DNA of 64,000 nucleotides from Lenzites betulinus (Eukaryota; Basidiomycota; Agaricomycetes; Polyporales; Polyporaceae), in the NCBI GenBank assembly GCA_022264855.1, contig JABYQU010000062.1:1-64000 (forward strand), written 5' to 3'. This document shows, one piece after another, positions 20,546-29,563 of this stretch. Position numbers and translations under genes: made by a program. Below the pieces are notes generated by a model. That model was not told the origin of the DNA. It was given only the letters and a program-made list of their open reading frames with translations, and did not search any database. How positions within the stretch are numbered: position 1 is the stretch's first letter; each line of letters opens with the position of its first letter.

Positions 20546-23500
20546 GTCCCCTCCTTCGTCTCCGTCGGAGTACACACTCCGCGAGGCAAGTACTGTGGTT
20601 GAACAACGTTGCCTTCAACGGCCAGCTGCGGTGTTGACGGCGATCCCGCACTACTACGTCGGAGCACATCACAGGCGAATGGAGGAGGTGAAGATCGACG
20701 CGGGATGTTGAAGCACACAACTCCTGTTATAGGATGTGTTTCAGTCGTGTTACTACAGCGTAGCCCCGCAGTATCACTAGAAAGACATGTGGTTTTGAGT
20801 GCATGGCCACTGGGGAACTTGGAATACCAAAGATCACGTGCATGAGCGACCTCTCACCGTACATGATCATCTCAGCGCTCGCCTACTTCAACCTTACAAT
20901 GATGCTTGAAGATCAAGACCACTTCACCGTGCCAAAAGCCGTCTTCATTACCCCCCACATAGTTCATTCAAATGATGCGTGGCCTGCCCCTGCATCTGAG
21001 TACGCGGCTTCCCTCTGTGCACTTGCGCGAGGCGCTTCTCTCGTGAGTTGTGCGCCCCAGTAGACGACGAACTGAACTTTGAGCCCTTATAAGATGCAGA
21101 TAGATGGCGAAGATCGTGTACAGGCAGCCGTTCTCGCTGCTGTCCAATGCTCGGCCGAGATACAAGACCGACTGCGCGTCGAGGCCGCCCATCCATATCT
21201 TGGTCCGGAGAACAAGCGCAGCATTCTAGGAAAGATAGTCGGTAGAATAATGCAAGAGCTCACTCCTGAGGTGGCAACCAAGTCGGTTTGGTCCAATCGT
21301 ATCTGCTACACACATATATTGACTGGTCGTTACAGCTACGAGACGGTCTACGCCAGGGCCGTGCATTCCTGCTACTCGAACTTCTCAGCGGTTCGGATAT
21401 TGCCCAGTCGCGGGAGAGCAGACTGCGTGGTATCGCTCCCCGTTTCGTTGTCGGAGACTCTGTCTCCACCTCCACCTCCAGCCGCCGGCGAGGAAAGCAG
21501 GCCATCCACGGAGGCGATTCCCGTCGACGCCCCGAGCCTTCAACACCACGGGAATGCCCACTCAGGCTCGTACGGGTACGGTGTCTGGGTCACGCCAGAT
21601 GACGAACGTCATCCGTTCTCTCACGCGCAATTACTGCTCCCGCAACGCCCTGATGACTTGATTCCATTTCCCATCATCTGCGTTGCATCCCACGACAATA
21701 TCTACGAGCTTCTCAGCAGCGCGCTCTTCCAGAGGCGAACATTTGGGGTCGAAGACCCTGTTTTGGGCTTCACATTCGACTCGCTGGACTGCCGCATACA
21801 GGTCGTAGTCGCTTGGCTCTCCGAGTGTACTGTGGACAGCCATGAATGCGTACGTCGCATTGTGGAACTCCCGTATCTCATATATTGACATGCTTACAGG
21901 TCCAGGTGAACGTCGCTCATGCCTCTCCACGCAATATGGCCGCCCACGATTACGGCGAATGTTCGGCCCTGGCGCTTGGGATATTCGATGTCTCAGCGGC
22001 CGCCGATGCTTCAGCATTGGCTTCTCTGCTATTGTACCATCGGCTTGCGCTCGCCTCGTGTGCTTATCGCGCGCAGCTTCGTGCGCCGGGTGTGGGTCGC
22101 ACGCTGCTGAGCGAGGCCATCAGACCCTGGCGTTTGGACCTCGTTGCGAAGTTTGGTCTCGACGAGGGGGCCCCATCGACGAATTCTCGTATTCGTGAGT
22201 GGCTTGCCGGTGAGTGTGGTCCTTGTGTCGAAAGGAAATCCCCCAGCTCGTCCCAGTGCGTCCATGTGTCCCTTTCAACTTGCATGCTTGCTGATCTGAA
22301 TATCCTGTCTGCAGAATGTCGTGCCCTCCGCCTACCACACCGACAGCAATTGAAATCCTTGGTGATCGGTACTACCACCCAGCAGTGTATACACCTATAC
22401 GACCGCCCACCTCGCTCGAGACACCGTGGCCCGATGCCGGGAAATGCGAGGAGATACGCCAGAAGTATATTCTTCCTGCATTGTTGGACTATCCCGTACA
22501 TATGAAAGAACTAAACAGCCAGGCCACAGTGTATTGATACGAATACTTACAGGCCGATCTCATACGCAAGACGCACAGTGAGGGCGACTTCAAGATGGTC
22601 AGCTACGATGGAAGCAACCTCAGCACTGCTCATTGCCAACGCCTCCCATACAGTGCGGTAGGCACTGCAATTCACGGCCTTCCTCGAGCAAGGTGGAGCT
22701 GACTTCCGTCACTGCAGCTCAGCCATGAGGATTGCGAAGCTTTGGTGGAGCTCGTGAACAGCAACACCATCGAGCAGGCGCTGCGCCAGGTCGATTCTTC
22801 AGTTCCACCCCTCCCAGGCTTGAGCGAGGAAGCCGCGAAGATACTCGTCCGCGCCACTCGTGAAATCCGACGTGCCTCTGACGACATGGGCAAGAAACTG
22901 CGTGAATATAACGAAGCTGAGGTGAGGGCAGCTTGGGACAAGCTCATACGTGGAGTGGTGAATGCGTGTCCTGCCGTGTCGCAGCGATGGCTCGATGTTC
23001 TGTAACACCGTTTCTCGCTTGTATTTCCTACATTCCATGCTAACCAGTATTGCCGTGCTAGGTCTGAGCGCGTGGCTCCTATGTCGCGCAACGATCTGGC
23101 AGACGAGCTTGCGCTCGCTGGGATCGGGAGACATATGGGTTGCATCAGGGGTCACTCGATGCACATATTTCCTGCTGCCATATATTCCCTTCTAGACCAA
23201 CTTTCAAGCAACACGCTCCCCACCTCTGTGCAGGCGGAAACAAGCAGCGCCCAAGTATCCCTCGAAGATCGGTTGAAACGATCTCTCGCCCTCAGTGAGC
23301 AGCGCTCATACACAGCAGTCGACGACATGAGCGTGGCTCTACGGACACTTCAAACGCAGTATGAGAATGAAACATGGGACGCCGATGCAGCGCGCGCGCG
23401 GAAGCTGCGCTGCTTCGTTCATGGCAGCAAATTCGATTTGTGCATCGCTTGGAGCTTCCGCGACTTCTTCCCCGCTCACTACACCGGCAAGGACAAGCAG

Positions 23501-24080
23501 GACGAGATCGATAGCTACTGATTCTTCAACTTCAAGGACCCGAAGGATGTTCAAGATGGCTCCCTGGACGACTCCTCTGCAAGTACGCCTGACAGTGGGT
23601 TCAAGGCCGGCACCGGTGAAACTGGCACATCACTTGATCATTATCCTGAGACACAAGAGCTGCTCGGCGAAGCCCGTGATTTAGCAGCCACGATGTGGAC
23701 GACATCGTAAGCCGCTGGACAACATCATCTCATATTCATCGCTCACCTACTTTCTAGCAGCGCAGACGATACACCACAACTCCTGTCTGTCCAGAGTGGT
23801 CCTGCGGCAGTTGGAGGCGGCAGCAAATCGCGGCCCAGGTCCTCTAAGCCTGAAGTGCAGTTACGGTCATCGTCGCCTGAAACACAGCCGCAATCTTCGT
23901 AGAGTATACAACAGTTGTTGCAACATTCTAGGTGTAATAAATAGCGGTAGTTGCAACTTCGGCGGTTTAAGGCCAAATAGGCGCCGTTTGGCGCAGCCAC
24001 TGACGCGCGAGACGCAGGCGCCTATCTGCAGTTGCAGTCACGGCGAGGTGGGCGTCTGTTGTAGTTGCAGCCACGAAAAG

Positions 24081-24168
24081 AATACGCAGCCAGCGGAATT
24101 GAACACCGGACCTGCTGCAAAAGCCTAAGTAAGAGTCATACACATAAACCACTCAGCCACAGGGCTGT
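24081..24168 (-). ncRNA. tRNA-Lys-like segment, left arm of the nested element
   Basis: This is the inverted copy of the A-box/B-box segment at 24485-24572, nearly identical in sequence and on the minus strand. Confidence 0.6.
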
Positions 24169-24484
24169 ACAAATGTTAGGGCTGTCCACGGTACTAGTTC
24201 TGATACATTTTCCCAGCTACTAATGACACCCCCAGTTACTCTAAGTCCTCACGCAGCGCCAAGCTTCAGCAAGATGTCGGATTCCAGTGATAGAAATGGA
24301 CCGCTGAGCCACAGAACTATACACCCTATAGGAGTATATATGGTACTAGTGTTCATCCATTCCTTTGGCTACTAACACCATTATAAGTCCTTATGCAGTA
24401 CCAAGATCCGGTAAGGACTTGGAGTACCATTAGTAGCTGGGGAAATGTATTAGAACTAGTACCGTGGACAACCCTGACATTTGT

Positions 24485-24572
24485 ACAGCCCTGTGGCTGA
24501 GTGGTTTATGTGTATGACTCTTACTTAGGCTTTTGCAGCAGGTCCGGTGTTCAATTCCGCTGGCTGCGTATT
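24485..24572 (+). ncRNA. tRNA-Lys-like segment with A and B boxes in right arm of the nested element
   Basis: An A-box match TGGCTGAGTGG lies at about 24493, and a B-box match TGTTCAATTCC about 50 bases on. Between them GTATGACTCTTA equals the anticodon arm context of fungal tRNA-Lys(CUU). Acceptor and T stems do not pair well, so this is a tRNA-derived sequence and not a functional tRNA gene. Confidence 0.6.
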
Positions 24573-24955
24573 CTTTTCGTGGCTGCAACTACAACAGACG
24601 CCCACCTCGCCGTGACTGCAACTGCAGATAGGCGCCTGCGTCTCGCGCGTCAGTGGCTGTGCCAAACGGCGCCTATTTGGCCTTAAACCGCCGAAGTTGC
24701 AACTACCGCTATTTATTGCTGTTTTCACGCACGGTGTCGCGGGCGCCTACTCCGGTTTTTTTCCCGCCATCTCGCGCTCTTGCGCTCGCTGCACCCCTCA
24801 GCTTCCAACGCCTCTATCTCGCTCATTTCTCGTCCAAACGGCCCCATTCCTGGTGTTCCAGAAACTACGCATCTGCGCGTATCGAACGATATCAATTCCG
24901 TCAAGTTTCGATATGTTTCGTCCACCACCTCCCCGAACGCCACCTCCGGCACAAA

Positions 24956-25731
24956 AGCTTGGGTAAACGGCGTGCAAGATGTTGTGCAGCATAATCAGCT
25001 AGTGAGGTGGATGCTGAATGATATATAGAATATGTGGTATGCTGTTGCATTCATTCCCCACTCCCCCACGTCCATCAGGTTGCATGCATTCGATGTAGGC
25101 CTGGTCCTCCTATCCGTCTCCTTCATGTATTCCTCGTGTACACTTATGTATACTCATCTTACACATATTCTCTGTACTTTATGTTCAATTTAAACCATAT
25201 GGGATCACTTTTGCATCACTAGCAGTGGCGAAGTCCACATTCCTGTTGCATGGACGTCTGATTTTGTGCTCACCGCGGAAGTTTCGTGTGTTGCTGGAGG
25301 ATTCCACGTGCTCCCATGTTCCAACTAAGTCCCCAGGGATAATCTTGGGCAGGCTGATGTCTTGCTTGAAGTTTTGGGCAGTGTAGACGCATCGTTGACA
25401 GCCGAGGGTGCACTTCACACTCATGAACAGGGAGAACGGCGAATATATGTTCATATTACAGCCAAGACAGTCTTGCAATCAAATCTAAGTGTACGGAATC
25501 ATTGTACTATGTTTTCGATTGCTGGAGGTGTAAGGATGCGGACGGCGAACGTCTCCCTCGCGCGGGGGAAGCACGTAGAGTGGGAGGGTAGGGCGAGGCA
25601 AAGCAGATATGCATATGCAGGGACATTATGAGATCCCATACATACCGTTGTGCACCCCCAGAACCCTCCCTACAAGCATAGCACCACTTATTTTCACTCT
25701 GCACTCCATCAATGACCGGCCGTTGCAGCAT
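24956..25731. other. Interior of the outer TIR element
   Basis: About 780 bases separate the two long TIRs. On the minus strand a coding-like frame at 25185-25478 includes KCTLGCQRCVYTAQNFKQ and LPKIIPGDLVGTW; it may be a captured gene fragment. I see no transposase motif. The rest is AT-richer than the neighbouring genes. Confidence 0.45.
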
Positions 25732-26685
25732 GTGCGCCGAAGGTGGCGTTCGGGGAGGTGGTAGACGAAACATATCGAAACTTGACGAAATTGATATCAT
25801 TCGATGCGCGCAGATGCGTAGTTTCTGGAACACCAGGAATGGAGCCGTTTGGACGAGAAATGAGCGAGATAGAGGCGTTGGAAGCTGAGAGGTGCGGGGA
25901 GCGCAAGAGCGCGAGATGGCGGGAAAAAAACCTGGTATAGACGCCCGCGACACCTCGCGTGAAAACAGCAATATTACACCTAGAATGTTGCAACAACTGA
26001 TGTATACAACTCAATCTTCGACGCCCAAAGTGCAGCCACAGTCGGCGACACCCCCGTATGACCTAGGATTAGGTACGTTTTTTCACAATTTACCAAGACG
26101 ACAGGGACAAGGCTCATCACTACCGCAGACTCGGCGAACGAGCTGGCGAGTCCCGTCATATTTATCCAGTACAAGCGCAACAATGTTGATTATGAAACGT
26201 GCCGAAACCAGGCCCGCTTCAACCTGGTCAGCGCCTTGAAGTACATGGCCGGGCGTGGGATCATTGGTGTTCCGATATTCGCCATTGTCGTGGTCAACGA
26301 AGTAGGACATGTCATTTCTGCTTGGAGCGAAGTGAGTCCTGGTCGATGTGATAATACGTGACATGCTACTGACCGATGATAGGAGTCAGGCGGACGGCTT
26401 GTTCTCAAGATGCTGGACAACAACTGTCCCCAATACGACATTGCGGATCGCACGCAGGCGTTGCACTTTGCAACGTTCTTGGTCCACATTTGTACGCAAT
26501 GGACGGCTGAGTTCAACGAGCGCGAGCTGCACGCTCAAGAGGATTTGCCAAATTGGTGGAAAACGGATGCTCCCCGCTGGCGATGGAAGATGTCGCACCA
26601 GCAGGAGGAGCCTGTTTTTAAGAACACGGTGCAGGCTCTCCGTACCCAGGCAGGTCGTGAAGATTTTCCTAGAGGCCAGGAATGA

Positions 26686-26991
26686 TATAAAAGAGCAGAT
26701 GGCAATCCACAACAAGGCCCGTGGCTCACGGAAGTAGTACTGCATGTATGTTTTGTGTCCTCCCGAAGCAACAATTGAATGCGAGACATCTCCTATGTTA
26801 CATAGGAGATGTCTTGCATTCAATTTTCATACCTACCACAGAGTCATGGTACTTTGTCTTCCGATCTCTTGGCCCCAAAGAGTGCGCGTTGTGATGAACA
26901 CTCCAACTACGATTGTCGGTATCTCCGGCAGTGTCGCTTGCAGAAAACGCCGAGCCGCCGTAGGGAGACTGACCTAAGTTCGAACTTGTGA
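26686..26991. other. Gene X 3' flank in the right arm
   Basis: The interval begins as homologue of the gene X 3' flank, and similarity to the left arm is last visible near 26850. It contains a perfect-looking 25-bp hairpin at 26773-26825. The remaining sequence has no recognised feature. Confidence 0.5.
26773..26825. repeat. 25-bp inverted repeat with a 3-base loop
   Basis: Arms at 26773-26797 and 26801-26825 are complementary except for one position, around the loop TTA. One arm corresponds to sequence that exists once in the left arm near 9420-9445. Confidence 0.9.
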
Positions 26992-27235
26992 TTATTACAG
27001 CTGTTCTCTAATCGATAGGCCCCTGGGAAAAATAATTGCGGACAGCGGTTTCGGGCGGCGACGGCGGGGAGGATGCGGGTGTGCATGCCGAGGGCGCGTA
27101 GCTCTTCGCGCTGCCCGCTACCTGCCAAACCGACTGTTACCGCATCACGCGAAGCGTCGCCGCCCAGTCTGGGCTTGAACGCCTCTGTGTGTTTTTTTTC
27201 ACGGGGGCCTATCGATCTGAGAACAGCTGTAATAA
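26992..27235. mobile_element. MITE-like element, about 240 bp
   Basis: About 45-bp inverted ends (TTATTACAGCTGTTCTC...ATCGATAGGCCCC on both sides) enclose a GC-rich interior. TA flanks both ends, although it may belong to the repeat. No coding sequence is present. Confidence 0.7.
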
Positions 27236-27876
27236 CTTATGCCTGTCTGTGGCCGTGTGCGGCAGCGCGACGACCGGCGGTGTGTGTGACAGACTTTAGG
27301 CGCCGATCCTTGTGACTGACATGTTACTCGTAGGAGGTGTCACATTGAATAATCGGGCGCGTCCTACCGCCCATGCTTGGTAAAAGATGACATTTACAGG
27401 CGTACATGCCGGCAAAGGTTGTCACAAAATACAATTAGCGGTGGACTCGATGCAGAACCCGGGTGTGGGCGCAAACTCGGACAAAGGCGTCAATAAACTC
27501 GTAGGCGCTGACCGGGCAAGCGCTCGCGCTGTGACTGATTCGCACATCCTACACTGCCAGACAGCCAGCCGCGGGATTCCACAGGATTTTGGGGCCCGGC
27601 GGAAAACCAGAGGGAATGCCGGTGGGATTTCAAAAGTCAACAAGGATTGAGGAATACCAGTAGAAGAGCCACAGGAAGGCCACAGGTTGACCTAGGTTGA
27701 CGGGGCTGAGGTTTCCCCGCCATCAAAGCGGCACGTGAGCTCTGGACTTAGTGAAAACCGTCGTTTCGACTTCTCACCGACTGGAGTTGCCTCAGCCCAG
27801 TGAACAGAGCTCGAGAGCACCTAGATCTGAATAGTTACTGTTTGATGGTAGATGTGGATTTCTCTTGCTACTGAGG
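27236..27876. other. Unassigned sequence upstream of the retrotransposon
   Basis: No ORF or RNA gene is supported in these 641 bases. They do not visibly match the left arm and may belong to an older insertion that the retrotransposon later split. Confidence 0.4.
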
Positions 27877-27881
27877 TGCTA

Positions 27882-28189
27882 TGTAACGGCGCGCCCGCAC
27901 GTTACACGAGCCCTCGGGTTTGGGCCTTCGGGCCACGGTCTATCTTAGTTAGTAACGGTCTCTGCTTCGCATTAGTTTCCCTTTTTGGTAGTTTACATCG
28001 CTCGTCCGGCCTCGGTGCCTCAGCCACTATCACGCCAGCGTTTCCGTTCGTTCCCGAACTCCGTAGTTACCCACCCGCGTTCTGTTTGTATGTCTCCGTC
28101 TGACCAACACCAGTACCCGCTGGCCCTTCTCTCACTCGCTCGCCGCCTGTGCTTGCCTCGCCCGCCCTGCTTGCCCGCCGGCCGTTACA
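27882..28189 (+). repeat. 5' LTR
   Basis: It begins TGTAACGG and ends CCGTTACA, an 8-bp inverted terminus. It appears identical to the 3' LTR. Confidence 0.95.
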
Positions 28190-28204
28190 GTTTGGTCAGA
28201 CCAC
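28190..28204 (+). other. Candidate primer-binding site, possibly self-priming
   Basis: Just after the 5' LTR the sequence TTGGTCAGAC (28192-28201) is the exact reverse complement of GTCTGACCAA inside the LTR (28098-28107). This is the arrangement of Tf1-type elements, whose RNA 5' end folds back as primer. I see no obvious match to a host tRNA 3' end. Confidence 0.5.
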
Positions 28205-28393
28205 CCAACTCGACTCATTCTACCTCGTCTCGCCCCTAGGCCCCTTTCAGTCGACTCAAGAGTACTGGCTACGCCGTTGCAGCCCACTTGTCACGGCTAC
28301 AACGCTCGTCGCCAACGTTTTCAAATAGGCGCCCGTCGCTCGCAGCACTCGCTCCCCTTTTCCTTCTTCCCCTAGTCCACTCAGAACCTCGTC

Positions 28394-29563
28394 ATGGGCG
28401 ACGTCGGCAACGCTGGCATGGAGGCATGGGGTGGTAACGATCTTCAAGCCCCCCAGGCCGCTCAAAATGGCGCCCCAGCCCAGCAGACACCAGTCCAGCC
28501 TCCGCCCATGGGAGCTCCTGCTCCTGACGCTCCGCAGCCGCCCCCAGTGCCTTCGGACGACCCCCTGGACCGCATGAACATGCTCCTGGAAAGTGTCGTC
28601 CACATCGGACATGCTGCAGGCAACGCACATCAAGAACAGGTCATCACCCGTCAAGCACTCGAGGCGCTTGTCCATCGCCTCGAGAGCCTCTCAACTGGCA
28701 CACCCGCTTCCAACAATGGATCGTCTGGACCTCCTCGCGGCAACGTCCGCGTCCGCGACCCTCAAATCTTCAATGGCAAGGCTTCGGAAGTCGACGCCTT
28801 CCTTGAAGAGGTCGACGCAGCCATCCTCTTGCAGCCCGCACTCCGCGATGCGGACGAGACAGTTAAGTGCCATTATTTTGTATCGTGGTTAGGCGACGGC
28901 GGCCCGCGTTCTTGGCTGAAGGCCATGAAGAACCGGGATCCGCTCTTTCTCGATGACTACATGTCGTTAGTCTACGAGTTCCGCAAGCGTTTCGAGGACT
29001 CCGACATCGAGAACAAGATGATTCACAAGATCGAGGCTCTCAAACAAGAGGCCTCGGCCGCCGTGTATGCTAACCAGTTCGAGGAGTATCTTAGGTACAT
29101 CGACTGGACAGAGGCCTACGCCATCAAGCGCTTCGAGCGCGGTCTCAAGCACGACCTGCGTATGCAGCTCCTCGGCAAGCCTCGCCCCGCCACTCTCTCG
29201 GAGTGGATTCCGCAGGTTATCGAGCTCGACAATGAGCTGCACAACCTGCGGCTCGAGACGCGCCAGCAAGGCGTTCGCGTCACCACCTCAAACACAACCC
29301 GCCAATCTCAGCCTCAGCGCGCAACGACCACGTTCGCACCTGCATTCGCACCGCGACCGACTGCCGCTGCGCCCGCCGCAAGCAGCTCATCCGATGTCGT
29401 GCCAATGGAGGTCGACGCCATCCGACATGGTAAGCTCACCTCTCAAGAACGGCAGCGCCGTTTCGACAACAACCTGTGCTTGTACTGCGGTGAAGGCTCT
29501 CATCGCCTCGCCAATTGCCCTCTACGCGCTGCCAAGGACTCAAAGTCCAAGGGAAAAGCATAG
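28394..29563 (+). CDS. gag: Gag (capsid/nucleocapsid) of the retrotransposon
   Basis: The 389-residue frame begins MGDVGNAGMEAWGGND. A Pro/Gln-rich N-terminus is followed by a retrotransposon Gag core (GNVRVRDPQIFNGKASEVDA, HYFVSWLGDGG, SLVYEFRKRFEDSD, VYANQFEEYLRYIDW) and a CCHC zinc knuckle CLYCGEGSHRLANC. A GGGAAAA heptamer in the correct phase (29551-29557) lies directly before the TAG at 29561, and pol continues in the -1 frame. The frame is intact. Confidence 0.93.
   Translation: MGDVGNAGMEAWGGNDLQAPQAAQNGAPAQQTPVQPPPMGAPAPDAPQPPPVPSDDPLDRMNMLLESVVHIGHAAGNAHQEQVITRQALEALVHRLESLSTGTPASNNGSSGPPRGNVRVRDPQIFNGKASEVDAFLEEVDAAILLQPALRDADETVKCHYFVSWLGDGGPRSWLKAMKNRDPLFLDDYMSLVYEFRKRFEDSDIENKMIHKIEALKQEASAAVYANQFEEYLRYIDWTEAYAIKRFERGLKHDLRMQLLGKPRPATLSEWIPQVIELDNELHNLRLETRQQGVRVTTSNTTRQSQPQRATTTFAPAFAPRPTAAAPAASSSSDVVPMEVDAIRHGKLTSQERQRRFDNNLCLYCGEGSHRLANCPLRAAKDSKSKGKA
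29551..29557 (+). promoter_or_regulatory. Predicted -1 ribosomal frameshift heptamer GGGAAAA
   Basis: In the gag frame the codons read AAG GGA AAA GCA TAG, so G GGA AAA fits the X XXY YYZ rule. The pol frame is -1 relative to gag and has no ATG near its beginning. Confidence 0.65.

Larger units (their letters stand above)
23940..24713. mobile_element. Nested foldback TIR element, 774 bp, TA target duplication
   Basis: The element starts AATAGCGGTAG and ends with its reverse complement, flanked by TA at 23938-23939 and 24714-24715. The undisturbed target is visible in the opposite TIR of the host element (25961-25980, minus strand: GTGTAATATTGCTG). The inverted arms are about 285 bp each (23940-24225 and 24430-24713) with only a few differences. 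The centre of about 200 bp carries degenerate direct repeats. There is no coding sequence. TA duplication suggests mobilisation by a Tc1/mariner- or related transposase. Confidence 0.88.
23900..26011. mobile_element. TIR transposon, non-autonomous, 9-bp target duplication (hAT-like by size of duplication)
   Basis: CAATCTTCG flanks the element on both sides (23891-23899 and 26012-26020), while gene X in the left arm has this sequence once. The terminal inverted repeats are about 280 bp: 23900-23939 plus 24716-24955 on the left (split by a nested insertion) and 25732-26011 on the right. The left end begins TAGAGTATAC and the right end, reversed, AGTTGTATAC. An 8- or 9-bp duplication and a TAGAG start fit the hAT superfamily, but no transposase is present in the 780-bp interior. 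The superfamily assignment is an inference; the insertion boundaries are seen directly. Confidence 0.85.
20842..26685 (+). pseudogene. Gene X right-arm copy, disrupted
   Basis: Exon for exon this copy resembles gene X at 9531-13190, starting MSDLSPYMIISALAYFNL at 20842 and ending in the same GQE-stop at 26685. It is damaged: a CGA codon has become TGA at 23518-23520 (DSY, stop, FFNFKDP); the acceptor used before the fourth exon in the left copy (CAGAG) reads CAGAA; and a 2.1-kb TIR element sits in the Gln/Ser-rich exon at 23900-26011. The stretches before and after remain readable and are only a few percent diverged. A shortened product from the first exons cannot be excluded. Confidence 0.85.

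Noticed and set aside
24485..24572. Functional tRNA-Lys gene
   Set aside because: A/B boxes and anticodon context fit, but acceptor and T stems do not pair and the unit is doubled in inverted orientation within a transposon.
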